NCBI GenBank assembly: GCA_949752735.1
Contig: OX457036.1
Coordinates: 96,899,261 to 96,963,260 of the forward strand
Length of the DNA stretch: 64,000 nucleotides
Reading direction: 5' to 3'
Origin: Lumbricus terrestris
Taxonomy: Eukaryota > Annelida > Clitellata > Crassiclitellata > Lumbricidae
Shown: positions 1-8,141 of the stretch, in pieces
Position numbering within the stretch: the stretch's first letter is position 1
Layout of the letters: each line of letters opens with the position of its first letter
Notes under the pieces: generated by a model
Databases searched by the model: none
The model's input: the letters and a program-made list of their open reading frames with translations, nothing else
Told to the model about the DNA's origin: nothing
Program-made: the position numbers and the translations under genes

Positions 1-167
1 ATGATAAACTCCCATGACAAACTCGGGTATTAACCCCTCCCGTACTGATGCAGTGCATAATACATACAAAAAAGAATAGCCAAACAAGTACGAAACATGA
101 GAGGCTTGCCGCCCATCAAAAATTATTAAAATCTAGGCTAATTATTAAACATTAAATAATTGGACAC

Positions 168-1267
168 TGTAGCGTATTAAATCGCTATTATCTATCAAAC
201 TAACTTGTCTGATATTATATGTTAATTCTAAGTAGGAGTTAAGCTAGATAATTTAGTTGGCGTGTCTAGATTAATAATTTGGCGTCTAGTGGATTAGTAA
301 CTAGGGGACCACGAATCTTGCGTATATGAGCGAGGCAGTCATAGTGACGTCAAACGGTTACTACGGACGCTACGCAAGCGAAAACATTTGCATCGACGCG
401 TAACCAATAAAAAGCATCGAAATGAGCTTAACGGTCGGAATTGAATGGAAACAGCCACGTCATTGAAATTCGACATAAACGGTTGATTCCTTGCTTGAAC
501 ATTGAGAAAGATGGTTGTTCAGTTGTGGCTGGCAATTCATTTGAAGTTTATTCAATGGTGAGGATGATGATTATGCTCGTATCTGGTCGTAAAACAGTAC
601 GAGGCATTCGTGTGAGAGTAGAGGCGATTTAGAAATTCGAAGTTGCGAACTCTAACGTCCGTGAAGTCTACATTGTGATCGTGACGGTTGGTGAGACGAT
701 ATTCGTGTGTTGAGAAACGATTTTGGGCTCGTTGTCTCTGGTTGACATTTCAAGGTCATTTTCAATTGGGAAGGAAATTCTCATTGGTTGGAGTGTGATA
801 ATTTGATGCTACGGAAGTATTGAATATTGTCTTGTCTGGTATTCGATCTGGATTCCACAGCTTGACAGTATCTCATTATCCTTCTTCAAATATAGCACGA
901 GGTTGCTTATCTTCATTCAGTGAATCTACGGAGAATCAGCAGAACTATTTCTTCAAATATAGCACGGGGTTGCTTATCTTCATTCAGTGAATCAACAGAG
1001 AATCTACAGAACTATTTCAAGACCGTTTACACTACAGAAACGACATGTCATATATCTCAACTGTGGAGCACAGATAAGCTAAAAGATAATTATAATTAGT
1101 GATACGCCAAATAAGTAAATAGGAATATTGCGTAATTGTATTGTGTATTTAATAGTTTCAATTATATCATACATTTATAAAGAATTGGTGTCTCTTTGAA
1201 CAGATCATTTAAATGCAGTACATTTTCAATTACCCGCTAAAATAAGCATAAAAACGGAGACGTTACA
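168..1267 (+). repeat. 5' LTR
   Basis: 1,100 bp, TG...CA ends. It contains an internal 67-bp tandem duplication (884-950 and 951-1017) that is also present in the 3' LTR, so it predates this insertion. Short open frames inside it (for example 441-632) occur identically in both LTRs and have no recognisable product. Confidence 0.96.
345..411 (+). promoter_or_regulatory. Candidate U3 promoter elements (CRE and CCAAT/TATA-like)
   Basis: A perfect palindromic CRE, TGACGTCA, lies at 345-352 and a CCAATAAAAAG stretch at about 404-414. The same motifs recur at +6519 in the 3' LTR. Their position in the first half of the LTR fits a U3 promoter; the function is inferred. Confidence 0.4.
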
Positions 1268-1269
1268 AA

Positions 1270-1287
1270 TGGGATGCTCGCGTCGGG
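1270..1287 (+). other. Candidate minus-strand primer binding site
   Basis: Two bases after the 5' LTR is TGGGATGCTCGCGTCGGG. It begins with the TGG expected opposite a tRNA 3' CCA. I could not assign the tRNA. The stretch 1288-1601 is untranslated leader with nothing else recognisable. Confidence 0.5.
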
Positions 1288-1601
1288 ATAAAATTGACAA
1301 TATTATTGTTGATTAGATTGAACTTTACTGACATTTATATTGAAGAGACAAAGCTAATTAAAATGACGATCTATTTGGAAATTGTTAAGCATAGCGCAAC
1401 GCGCATGTATAGATTTTAAGCATTAGAGTCGGTGCGATAATCCTTATTGCTTAACATATACCAGAGATTGTATCACGTTAAGAGGGAACACTAGTGTGAC
1501 GCTTAATAATTTTAATAATTATTATAAGCGAGTGTGAAATTGTATAGCGCATAGTTTAGCGTTAAATTTATTACTACTTAACCAAAAGTGAGTAAGTAAG
1601 A

Positions 1602-2102
1602 ATGTCAATCACAGACTGGCAACAGTGGTTGGATATGGGACGTTCATTCTCATTGGAAGGTGAAGAGCTGAAGGCGTTTGTCAGAGACAGACAGAACGAA
1701 TTCAGACAGCAGAGGGCGGATGAACGAGAAGAGAAAAAGGAAAGTGAGCTACGTGCAGCTGCAGAAGCTAAGGCTAATAGAGAGGCAGAATCAGCGCGTG
1801 AAGCGGCTAAGTTAGCTGATACCAAAGCAGCCAGAGAAAATGAATTGGAGCTAGCGCGAGAGGCGACTAGATTAGCTGAAGCTAAGGCTAAAAGAGAGGC
1901 AGAATCAGCAGTTAGAGAAAAAGAAATAGAAATAGCGAGGATGGCTGACGCTAGGCTTATGCGTGAAGCAGAGATGAACGAGGCGAGGCTTGCAAGAGAA
2001 GCGAATGAAGCTTTAGAGCATAAGAGGCTTGAAATTCAAATGAGACTGAGAGAAAGGAATCGAGAGATGGACGAAACAGAGATGATGGAGATTCTTATAT
2101 GA
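1602..2102 (+). CDS. gag: Gag N-terminal coiled-coil ORF of the LTR element
   Basis: The frame encodes 166 residues from an ATG in good context (aagaATG). The first 40 residues include a W-Q-Q-W motif and a segment ending EFRQQRADERE. Residues about 40-155 are an almost uninterrupted charged Ala/Glu/Arg coiled coil with imperfect internal repeats of the AREA-A-KLA-AK type. This is the usual layout of the N-terminal part of Gag in this group. The frame ends with a TGA that overlaps the next ATG (ATGA, 2099-2102), a -1 change of frame relative to the following capsid segment. The overlap could be a frameshift lesion or termination-reinitiation coupling; the sequence alone does not decide. Confidence 0.75.
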   Translation: MSITDWQQWLDMGRSFSLEGEELKAFVRDRQNEFRQQRADEREEKKESELRAAAEAKANREAESAREAAKLADTKAARENELELAREATRLAEAKAKREAESAVREKEIEIARMADARLMREAEMNEARLAREANEALEHKRLEIQMRLRERNREMDETEMMEILI

Positions 2103-2566
2103 CGATGGGTGACAACCACCAAGGAAACCAAAGTCATAAGGGAATGAAAAATATTAAATTCCCAATATTTAACGAGGCTAAAGATTGTCTTGATGCGTAT
2201 CTTCTTAGATTTGAGCGTACGTGTACGACGTATGAGATACCGAGAGATGTATGGTCGCTGATGCTAGCGCGACATCTAGAGTCGAAAGCATTAGAAGTGT
2301 ACCAGCGTTTGTCGGCTGAAGAAACACAAGACTAAGATTGTTTAAAGAAGCATCTCTTGAAAAGATTCCAATTGACAGAAGGAGGGTATCGTAACAAGTT
2401 TAAGACTAGCAAGATGGAACAAGGAGAAACTCCTTCAAATTTCATTTACAGATTGCAACGATATTTGCAGCAATGGTTGCTACAAGCTGGATTTGAGCAG
2501 ACCTACGAAGGAATCGAGGATCTACTGTTAAAAGATCAATTTTCCTCACTTGTAGTAACGAGTTGA
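2099..2566 (+). pseudogene. gag: Gag capsid segment, interrupted by a stop and a frame change
   Basis: The frame starting at ATG 2099 encodes a capsid-like segment (motif DAYLLRFERTC, then ALEVYQRL). It is cut by an in-frame TAA at 2333-2335. The same frame then continues without an ATG (LKRFQLTEGGYRNKF) to TGA 2564-2566, where homologous-looking sequence carries on in the -1 frame into the pol ORF. The likely crossing point is the T run at 2540-2543. The two lesions, plus the overlap at 2099, make a continuous Gag product unlikely unless readthrough and frameshifting are used. A sequencing error is possible at each point. Confidence 0.7.
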
Positions 2567-5500
2567 GGATGTTCATTAAAGAGAAAGGAAAAATGAGCTT
2601 AAAAGACACATTGACGTGTGCAGAATCTTACATCGAAGCTCATGGGTACAGATATGCAGAGAATTCTGTAAAACCTCAAGGGAGATTCAATAATGACAGA
2701 GGTAATGGAAAGCCATTTGAAGAGAAATCGAGAGAGAAATTCCAAGGAAACATGAACAGAGGAAGAGTCGAAACGCGACAGAACAAAGAGACAAATCACA
2801 GTGGAAATGTGAATAGAGGATTTAGTAGAGATAGAGAGCAGGCAGCGGAACACAAGATAACTTGTTTTGCATGCGGTAAGGTAGGTCATAAAGCATATGA
2901 TTGTGTGAACAAAACTAAAGGGTTTGTTAAACACACAGCTGCAGCCGTACAGATTTACGAGAATAGGGCGTACAGGGTTGTACAGACAAATGAAAATACG
3001 AAATCGAATGAAATTGACAGAACAGTAGAACGCCAGGATAGGAAAGGTAAAGAAGAAGTACCGAAACATATGGCAGCGAGTACGGTAGTTACGGAAAGGA
3101 AAGATGGTTGCATTGAAATTGAAAGTATAGACGAATGTCAAGCGAAGGTCAATGGCGTAGACGCCAATTGTCTTTACGATTCTGGAGCGAGTACATGTAT
3201 CGTGAGGAGATCGCTAATCAAGGATAGTGATTTGACTGGGAAGGAAACGCACTGCATCCTAGTTGATGGGAGCTTAAGGTGTTTTCCTACAGCCAATGTA
3301 AACATTTTGAGCGAGTATTTTACTGGTAAAGTTGAGGCAATGGTTATGGATGAACCAGTAAAGCCGATAATTATTGGACGCGTGAGAGGGTTAAAATATA
3401 CAGTAACGAATGAGAACACGGATGAAAATATAATTAATTGTGACAAAGGAGAGAAAGTGAATGAGACGATTATGAGTGAGAAACAAGAAAAAGTTGAGTA
3501 TAAAGGAATACTCAAGAGAAATGTGAATGCTAATTCACGTTGGCAAGATGCCAAGAAGACAGTAAGATTTGAGAGTGATGAAATGAGCACGGAATATGAT
3601 GACGTAATAGAGAAAGTTGGAAGTGATGACGTCATGAACAGTGACGCACATCAAACGACAGCAGCGATAGAAACGAGAGCTGAGTCGAAGAAAGTGGTGA
3701 AATATAAACCACTCAAGGTCACAGAAATGCCCGACCTTAATATAACTACAAAAGAAATAAAGGAATTACAGAGAGCAGATGAGACATTGAAGAGTTACTG
3801 GGATAAAGCATCTGAGTGGAATGGCGATGAGAAGAGTACAGAAAAAGTGCTGTACGTAAAGAAAGACGGACTGTTGTACCGGAGATGGAAGGAAGTATTG
3901 AAAGATGAAGCGAAGTGGCAGTTGATGGTTCCGAAACAGTTGAGAAACAAAGTTCTAGCTGTAGCACATAACTCGCTACTGTCAGCTCATCTAGGCATGA
4001 AGAAGACTCATGATAAAATTGTGAATGAATTTTATTGGCCAGGGATAAATCAAGAAGTTCGGCGATATATATTAAGTTGTGATGTATGCCAGAAAGCAGT
4101 GGATAAGAAAGTGAACTACAAGGCACCGATGGGACATCTTCCAGTGCTGGATGTGCCGTTCAAGCATGTCTGTGTGGACATCATAGGAGCCATAGAGCCA
4201 ATGTCTATGAGAGGATATCGTTATGTATTAACGATTATCGACTTAAGCACCAGGTATCCTGAAGCGATACCGTTGAAAGGTATAAGTACCGAGGAAGTGG
4301 CGGAAGCCTTGTTTAACTTTTACTGTCGGATGGGCGTACCACAAAGAATTCATACAGATAGAGGAAGCCAATTTACGTCAGAACTAATGGCCGAAGTAAA
4401 CAAAATGTTGTTGATCAAGCACACGATGACAAGTCCGTACCACGCGATGGGAAACGGTTGTGTAGAACGTCTTAATGGAACGATTAACACAACGCTGAGA
4501 AAATTGATAGGTGAACAAGTTAAAGAGTGGGACAGGTACTTGGCACCATTACTTTTTGCACTACGAGATACTGTACACGAGAGCCACGGATACACGCCTT
4601 TCGAATTAATCTTCGGAAGATCATGTAGAGGTCCGGTACAGATATTGAAGGAACTGTGGACAAACGAAAAAGTGGAAGACGAGGTGAAGGATGTATACAC
4701 ATATATGACAGATCTACGAGAGCGTATAGAGGAAACGTGTAATATGGCGCAGAAAGCAATTCACAAAGCTAATGCGAAGAACAAGAAGTACTACGATAAA
4801 AAGGCACGATATAGAAAACTGGAGATTGGTGATAAAGTCCTATTGTTACTACCGAGTTGTAATAATAAGATGCTTGTGAAATGGCAAGGACCATTTGTAG
4901 TCAGAGAGAAAATCGGAGATTACGATTATAAAGTTGAGGTTGATGGCGGAAAACTGAAAACATACCACATCAACATACTAAAGAGATATTACGAGAGGAG
5001 TGAAGAATTGTCAGGTTCTGAGACAATAGCATACGTGTCAGCTATTGTACATGATGGTAGAGAAGGTGAAGATGAAGAGGAGGAGATATTGAACTTGTAT
5101 GTCAGTAAGCAAACTGAGACTTACAAGGATGTTGATATTAATCCACAATTAGAAGATGAACAGAGAGGTGAATTAGAAAAATTACTGAGAGAATATCAAG
5201 ACATATTTACAGATAAACCAGGAAGAACTGACATGGTGAAACACGAGATTCATCTTACGAGTGATGAACCTGTTAGGATGAAAGCGTATCCAACACCGTA
5301 TCATCTACAGTCTGAAATTGATAAGGAAATTGAGATAATGTTAGAGAACGGGATAATAGAAAGATCAGAAGCAGCATACGCAGCACCGCTTGTTGTTGTT
5401 AAGAAGGCAGATGGAAGCAATAGACTTTGCTGCAACTATAAACAATTGAACAAAGTGACAGTTTTTGATCCAGAGCCGATGATGTCAAACGAGGATATCT

Positions 5501-6525
5501 TCAATAAACTGAGTGGCAGCAAAATATATAGCAAGTTTGATTTTTGCAAAGGATATTGGCAAATTCCAATGAGCGAAGAATCAAAAGATTATACGACTTT
5601 CATTTGTGCAAGTGGATTGTATAAATTTAATGTACTACCATTTGGATTGGTAAATAGTGCTTCAAGCTATAACAGACTGATAAGGAAGATTTTGCATGGA
5701 ACCGAGAATCTGGAGAGTTATGTTGATGACATACTAGCTCATACAGAAGGATGGACTAAACATATGAAGATTTTACGAGAGTTTTTTCAAAGAGTGAGAG
5801 ATGCTCACCTGACTTTGAAACCAAAGAAATGTTCGTTAGGCTATGGACGCATAGATTTCTTGGGTCATACGTTAAACAACGACGACATTAGTCCTAAAGG
5901 AGAATCTATAGATAAGATTGTGGAGATGCCACAACCGAAAACGAAGAAACAAATAAGAAGCTTTTTGGGAGCAATAAACTATTACAGAAAATTTATTCCT
6001 CATTGTGCTGAACTGATGGCACCATTAAGTGACTTGACAAAGAAGTCAGCAGCTAATAATGTTGATTGGAACGAAGAATTAGAAGAGAGTTTTAGCAAGC
6101 TGAAAGCAGCACTTGCTAAGACACCAATATTAAAGTTGCCAAACTTGGAAAAGGAATTCGTGATTCAAACGGATGCATCAGGAAGAGGAATAGGTTGTGT
6201 CCTGATACAGCAGTATGAAGGGATAAACCACCCGATTGCATATGCGAGTAGGAAACTATTGGAAAGAGAGATGAGATATTCAGTTGAGGAGAGAGAATGT
6301 CTAGCGATAATGTGGGGAATTAGTCGGTTTGACAGGTACTTGTGTGGAAAGCAGTTTGTGATTGAGACAGACCACTGCGGACTACAGTACATGAAAGAAG
6401 GGAGAATGAGAAATGCGAGAGTCATGAGGTGGAGTCTAGCACTTCAAAATTATTGCTTTACGATACGATATATCAAGGGAAGCAATAATGTTATGTCTAA
6501 TTATTTGAGTAGAGGAATTACATAG
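2563..6525 (+). CDS. pol: Gag C-terminus/Pol polyprotein: zinc knuckle-PR-IN-RT-RNase H
   Basis: The frame is 1,320 codons; the first codon here is TTG and the frame is open further upstream, so it is not a true start. Numbering from 2563: a CCHC zinc knuckle at C101, C104, H109, C114 and a protease active site DSGA at 206-209. The integrase zinc domain is H469, H476, C506, C509. The integrase catalytic triad is D539, D599, E635 (D-35-E spacing), with a GPF motif at 776-778. RT follows at about 890-1090, with D993 and YVDD at 1053-1056. RNase H is about 1195-1310, with the first Asp at D1204. All expected catalytic residues are present. Integrase lies upstream of RT, opposite to standard Ty3/Gypsy order, as in Gmr1-like elements. 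It would supply polyprotein processing, cDNA synthesis and integration. Confidence 0.95.
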   Translation: MRMFIKEKGKMSLKDTLTCAESYIEAHGYRYAENSVKPQGRFNNDRGNGKPFEEKSREKFQGNMNRGRVETRQNKETNHSGNVNRGFSRDREQAAEHKITCFACGKVGHKAYDCVNKTKGFVKHTAAAVQIYENRAYRVVQTNENTKSNEIDRTVERQDRKGKEEVPKHMAASTVVTERKDGCIEIESIDECQAKVNGVDANCLYDSGASTCIVRRSLIKDSDLTGKETHCILVDGSLRCFPTANVNILSEYFTGKVEAMVMDEPVKPIIIGRVRGLKYTVTNENTDENIINCDKGEKVNETIMSEKQEKVEYKGILKRNVNANSRWQDAKKTVRFESDEMSTEYDDVIEKVGSDDVMNSDAHQTTAAIETRAESKKVVKYKPLKVTEMPDLNITTKEIKELQRADETLKSYWDKASEWNGDEKSTEKVLYVKKDGLLYRRWKEVLKDEAKWQLMVPKQLRNKVLAVAHNSLLSAHLGMKKTHDKIVNEFYWPGINQEVRRYILSCDVCQKAVDKKVNYKAPMGHLPVLDVPFKHVCVDIIGAIEPMSMRGYRYVLTIIDLSTRYPEAIPLKGISTEEVAEALFNFYCRMGVPQRIHTDRGSQFTSELMAEVNKMLLIKHTMTSPYHAMGNGCVERLNGTINTTLRKLIGEQVKEWDRYLAPLLFALRDTVHESHGYTPFELIFGRSCRGPVQILKELWTNEKVEDEVKDVYTYMTDLRERIEETCNMAQKAIHKANAKNKKYYDKKARYRKLEIGDKVLLLLPSCNNKMLVKWQGPFVVREKIGDYDYKVEVDGGKLKTYHINILKRYYERSEELSGSETIAYVSAIVHDGREGEDEEEEILNLYVSKQTETYKDVDINPQLEDEQRGELEKLLREYQDIFTDKPGRTDMVKHEIHLTSDEPVRMKAYPTPYHLQSEIDKEIEIMLENGIIERSEAAYAAPLVVVKKADGSNRLCCNYKQLNKVTVFDPEPMMSNEDIFNKLSGSKIYSKFDFCKGYWQIPMSEESKDYTTFICASGLYKFNVLPFGLVNSASSYNRLIRKILHGTENLESYVDDILAHTEGWTKHMKILREFFQRVRDAHLTLKPKKCSLGYGRIDFLGHTLNNDDISPKGESIDKIVEMPQPKTKKQIRSFLGAINYYRKFIPHCAELMAPLSDLTKKSAANNVDWNEELEESFSKLKAALAKTPILKLPNLEKEFVIQTDASGRGIGCVLIQQYEGINHPIAYASRKLLEREMRYSVEERECLAIMWGISRFDRYLCGKQFVIETDHCGLQYMKEGRMRNARVMRWSLALQNYCFTIRYIKGSNNVMSNYLSRGIT

Positions 6526-6672
6526 TACTTAAATATATCAGTAATGTATTATAATAATGTAGATAAGAAGTTCAGTAATGTTGTATTGTTGTGTAAGATA
6601 GAATAAGAAAGTTCATAGAAATTTAGTTGATAGATAATTAGGTGAGATTGTAAAGCCTGATTACAGACTTTT

Positions 6673-6682
6673 GAAGGAGGGG
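6673..6682 (+). other. Polypurine tract
   Basis: GAAGGAGGGG ends 4 bases before the 3' LTR, in the position expected for plus-strand priming. Confidence 0.75.
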
Positions 6683-6686
6683 TATT

Positions 6687-7786
6687 TGTAGCGTATTAAA
6701 TCGCTATTATCTATCAAACTAACTTGTCTGATATTATATGTTAATTCTAAGTAGGAGTTAAGCTAGATAATTTAGTTGGCGTGTCTAGATTAATAATTTG
6801 GCGTCTAGTGGATTAGTAACTAGGAGACCACGAATCTTGCGTATATGAGCGAGGCAGTCATAGTGACGTCAAACGGTTACTACGGACGCTACGCAAGCGA
6901 AAACATTTGCATCGACGCGTAACCAATAAAAAGCATCGAAATGAGCTTAACGGTCGGAATTGAATGGAAACAGCCACGTCATTGAAATTCGACATAAACG
7001 GTTGATTCCTTGCTTGAACATTGAGAAAGATGGTTGTTCAGTTGTGGCTGGCAATTCATTTGAAGTTTATTCAATGGTGAGGATGATGATTATGCTCGTA
7101 TCTGGTCGTAAAACAGTACGAGGCATTCGTGTGAGAGTAGAGGCGATTTAGAAATTCGAAGTTGCGAACTCTAACGTCCGTGAAGTCTACATTGTGATCG
7201 TGACGGTTGGTGAGACGATATTCGTGTGTTGAGAAACGATTTTGGGCTCGTTGTCTCTGGTTGACATTTCAAGGTCATTTTCAATTGGGAAGGAAATTCT
7301 CATTGGTTGGAGTGTGATAATTTGATGCTACGGAAGTATTGAATATTGTCTTGTCTGGTATTCGATCTGGATTCCACAGCTTGACAGTATCTCATTATCC
7401 TTCTTCAAATATAGCACGAGGTTGCTTATCTTCATTCAGTGAATCTACGGAGAATCAGCAGAACTATTTCTTCAAATATAGCACGGAGTTGCTTATCTTC
7501 ATTCAGTGAATCAACAGAGAATCTACAGAACTATTTCAAGACCGTTTACACTACAGAAACGACATGTCATATATCTCAACTGTGGAGCACAGATAAGCTA
7601 AAAGATAATTATAATTAGTGATACGCCAAATAAGTAAATAGGAATATTGCGTAATTGTATTGTGTATTTAATAGTTTCAATTATATCATACATTTATAAA
7701 GAATTGGTGTCTCTTTGAACAGATCATTTAAATGCAGTACATTTTCAATTACCCGCTAAAATAAGCATAAAAACGGAGACGTTACA
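6687..7786 (+). repeat. 3' LTR
   Basis: 1,100 bp, offset exactly 6,519 from the 5' LTR, with two substitutions seen. It ends GTTACA and is followed at once by the target duplication GACAC (7787-7791). Confidence 0.96.
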
Positions 7787-7806
7787 GACACAGAGTAGAC
7801 ATTGGA

Positions 7807-7812
7807 TTTATT
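7807..7812 (-). terminator. Candidate poly(A) signal of the GPCR gene
   Basis: TTTATT on the plus strand reads AATAAA on the minus strand, about 330 bases past the receptor stop codon. Cleavage 10-30 bases further would fall at about 7777-7797, exactly where the LTR element inserted. Apart from this signal, 7792-8141 shows only probable 3' UTR. Confidence 0.4.
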
Positions 7813-8141
7813 CAAAGAAACAAGCGTCACATGTTCACTGCAGCCAATATTCCTGTCCTATTTCAGGGTATATTTAGGCCTACCATTGCACAGCACTGCA
7901 CAGAATTTAATGTTACTCGAGGTTGTTGATCTTTTTATGCGCATCTGTACATTTTCTACAGCGATTGTAAAGACTACGCTGTTCATTTTCCAACCACTCT
8001 GTCTGATGAGATACACCCCACCGCCGCCCCGTTAAAATTGTGGTTGCCCGATGATAGATCCCCAACATTGATATGGACCGAGCGTATACGATCGATCTGA
8101 TCGCGCACGGTGGATATAATCTAATAGTATGTTTGTAATCC

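Larger units (their letters stand above)
168..7786 (+). mobile_element. Full-length Gmr1-like Ty3/Gypsy LTR retrotransposon
   Basis: Two 1,100-bp direct LTRs (168-1267 and 6687-7786) both begin TGTAGCG and end GTTACA. They are flanked by a perfect 5-bp target duplication GACAC (163-167 and 7787-7791). A primer-binding-like site follows the left LTR and a polypurine tract precedes the right LTR. I found only two LTR differences (306 vs 6825 and 968 vs 7487, both G/A), so the insertion is recent. The internal region encodes Gag pieces and one long Pol frame whose order is zinc knuckle, protease, integrase, RT, RNase H. Integrase ahead of RT with Gypsy-type sequences is the hallmark of the Gmr1 group described from deuterostomes. 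There is no env-like frame between RNase H and the 3' LTR. Confidence 0.96.

Noticed and set aside
441..632. 63-codon frame inside the LTR (and its copy at 6960-7151)
   Set aside because: Duplicated because the LTRs are; no motif and no evidence of translation.
2599..4759. Minus-strand frames opposite pol
   Set aside because: Shadows of the coding strand; hydrophobic composition follows from complementing A/G-rich codons.
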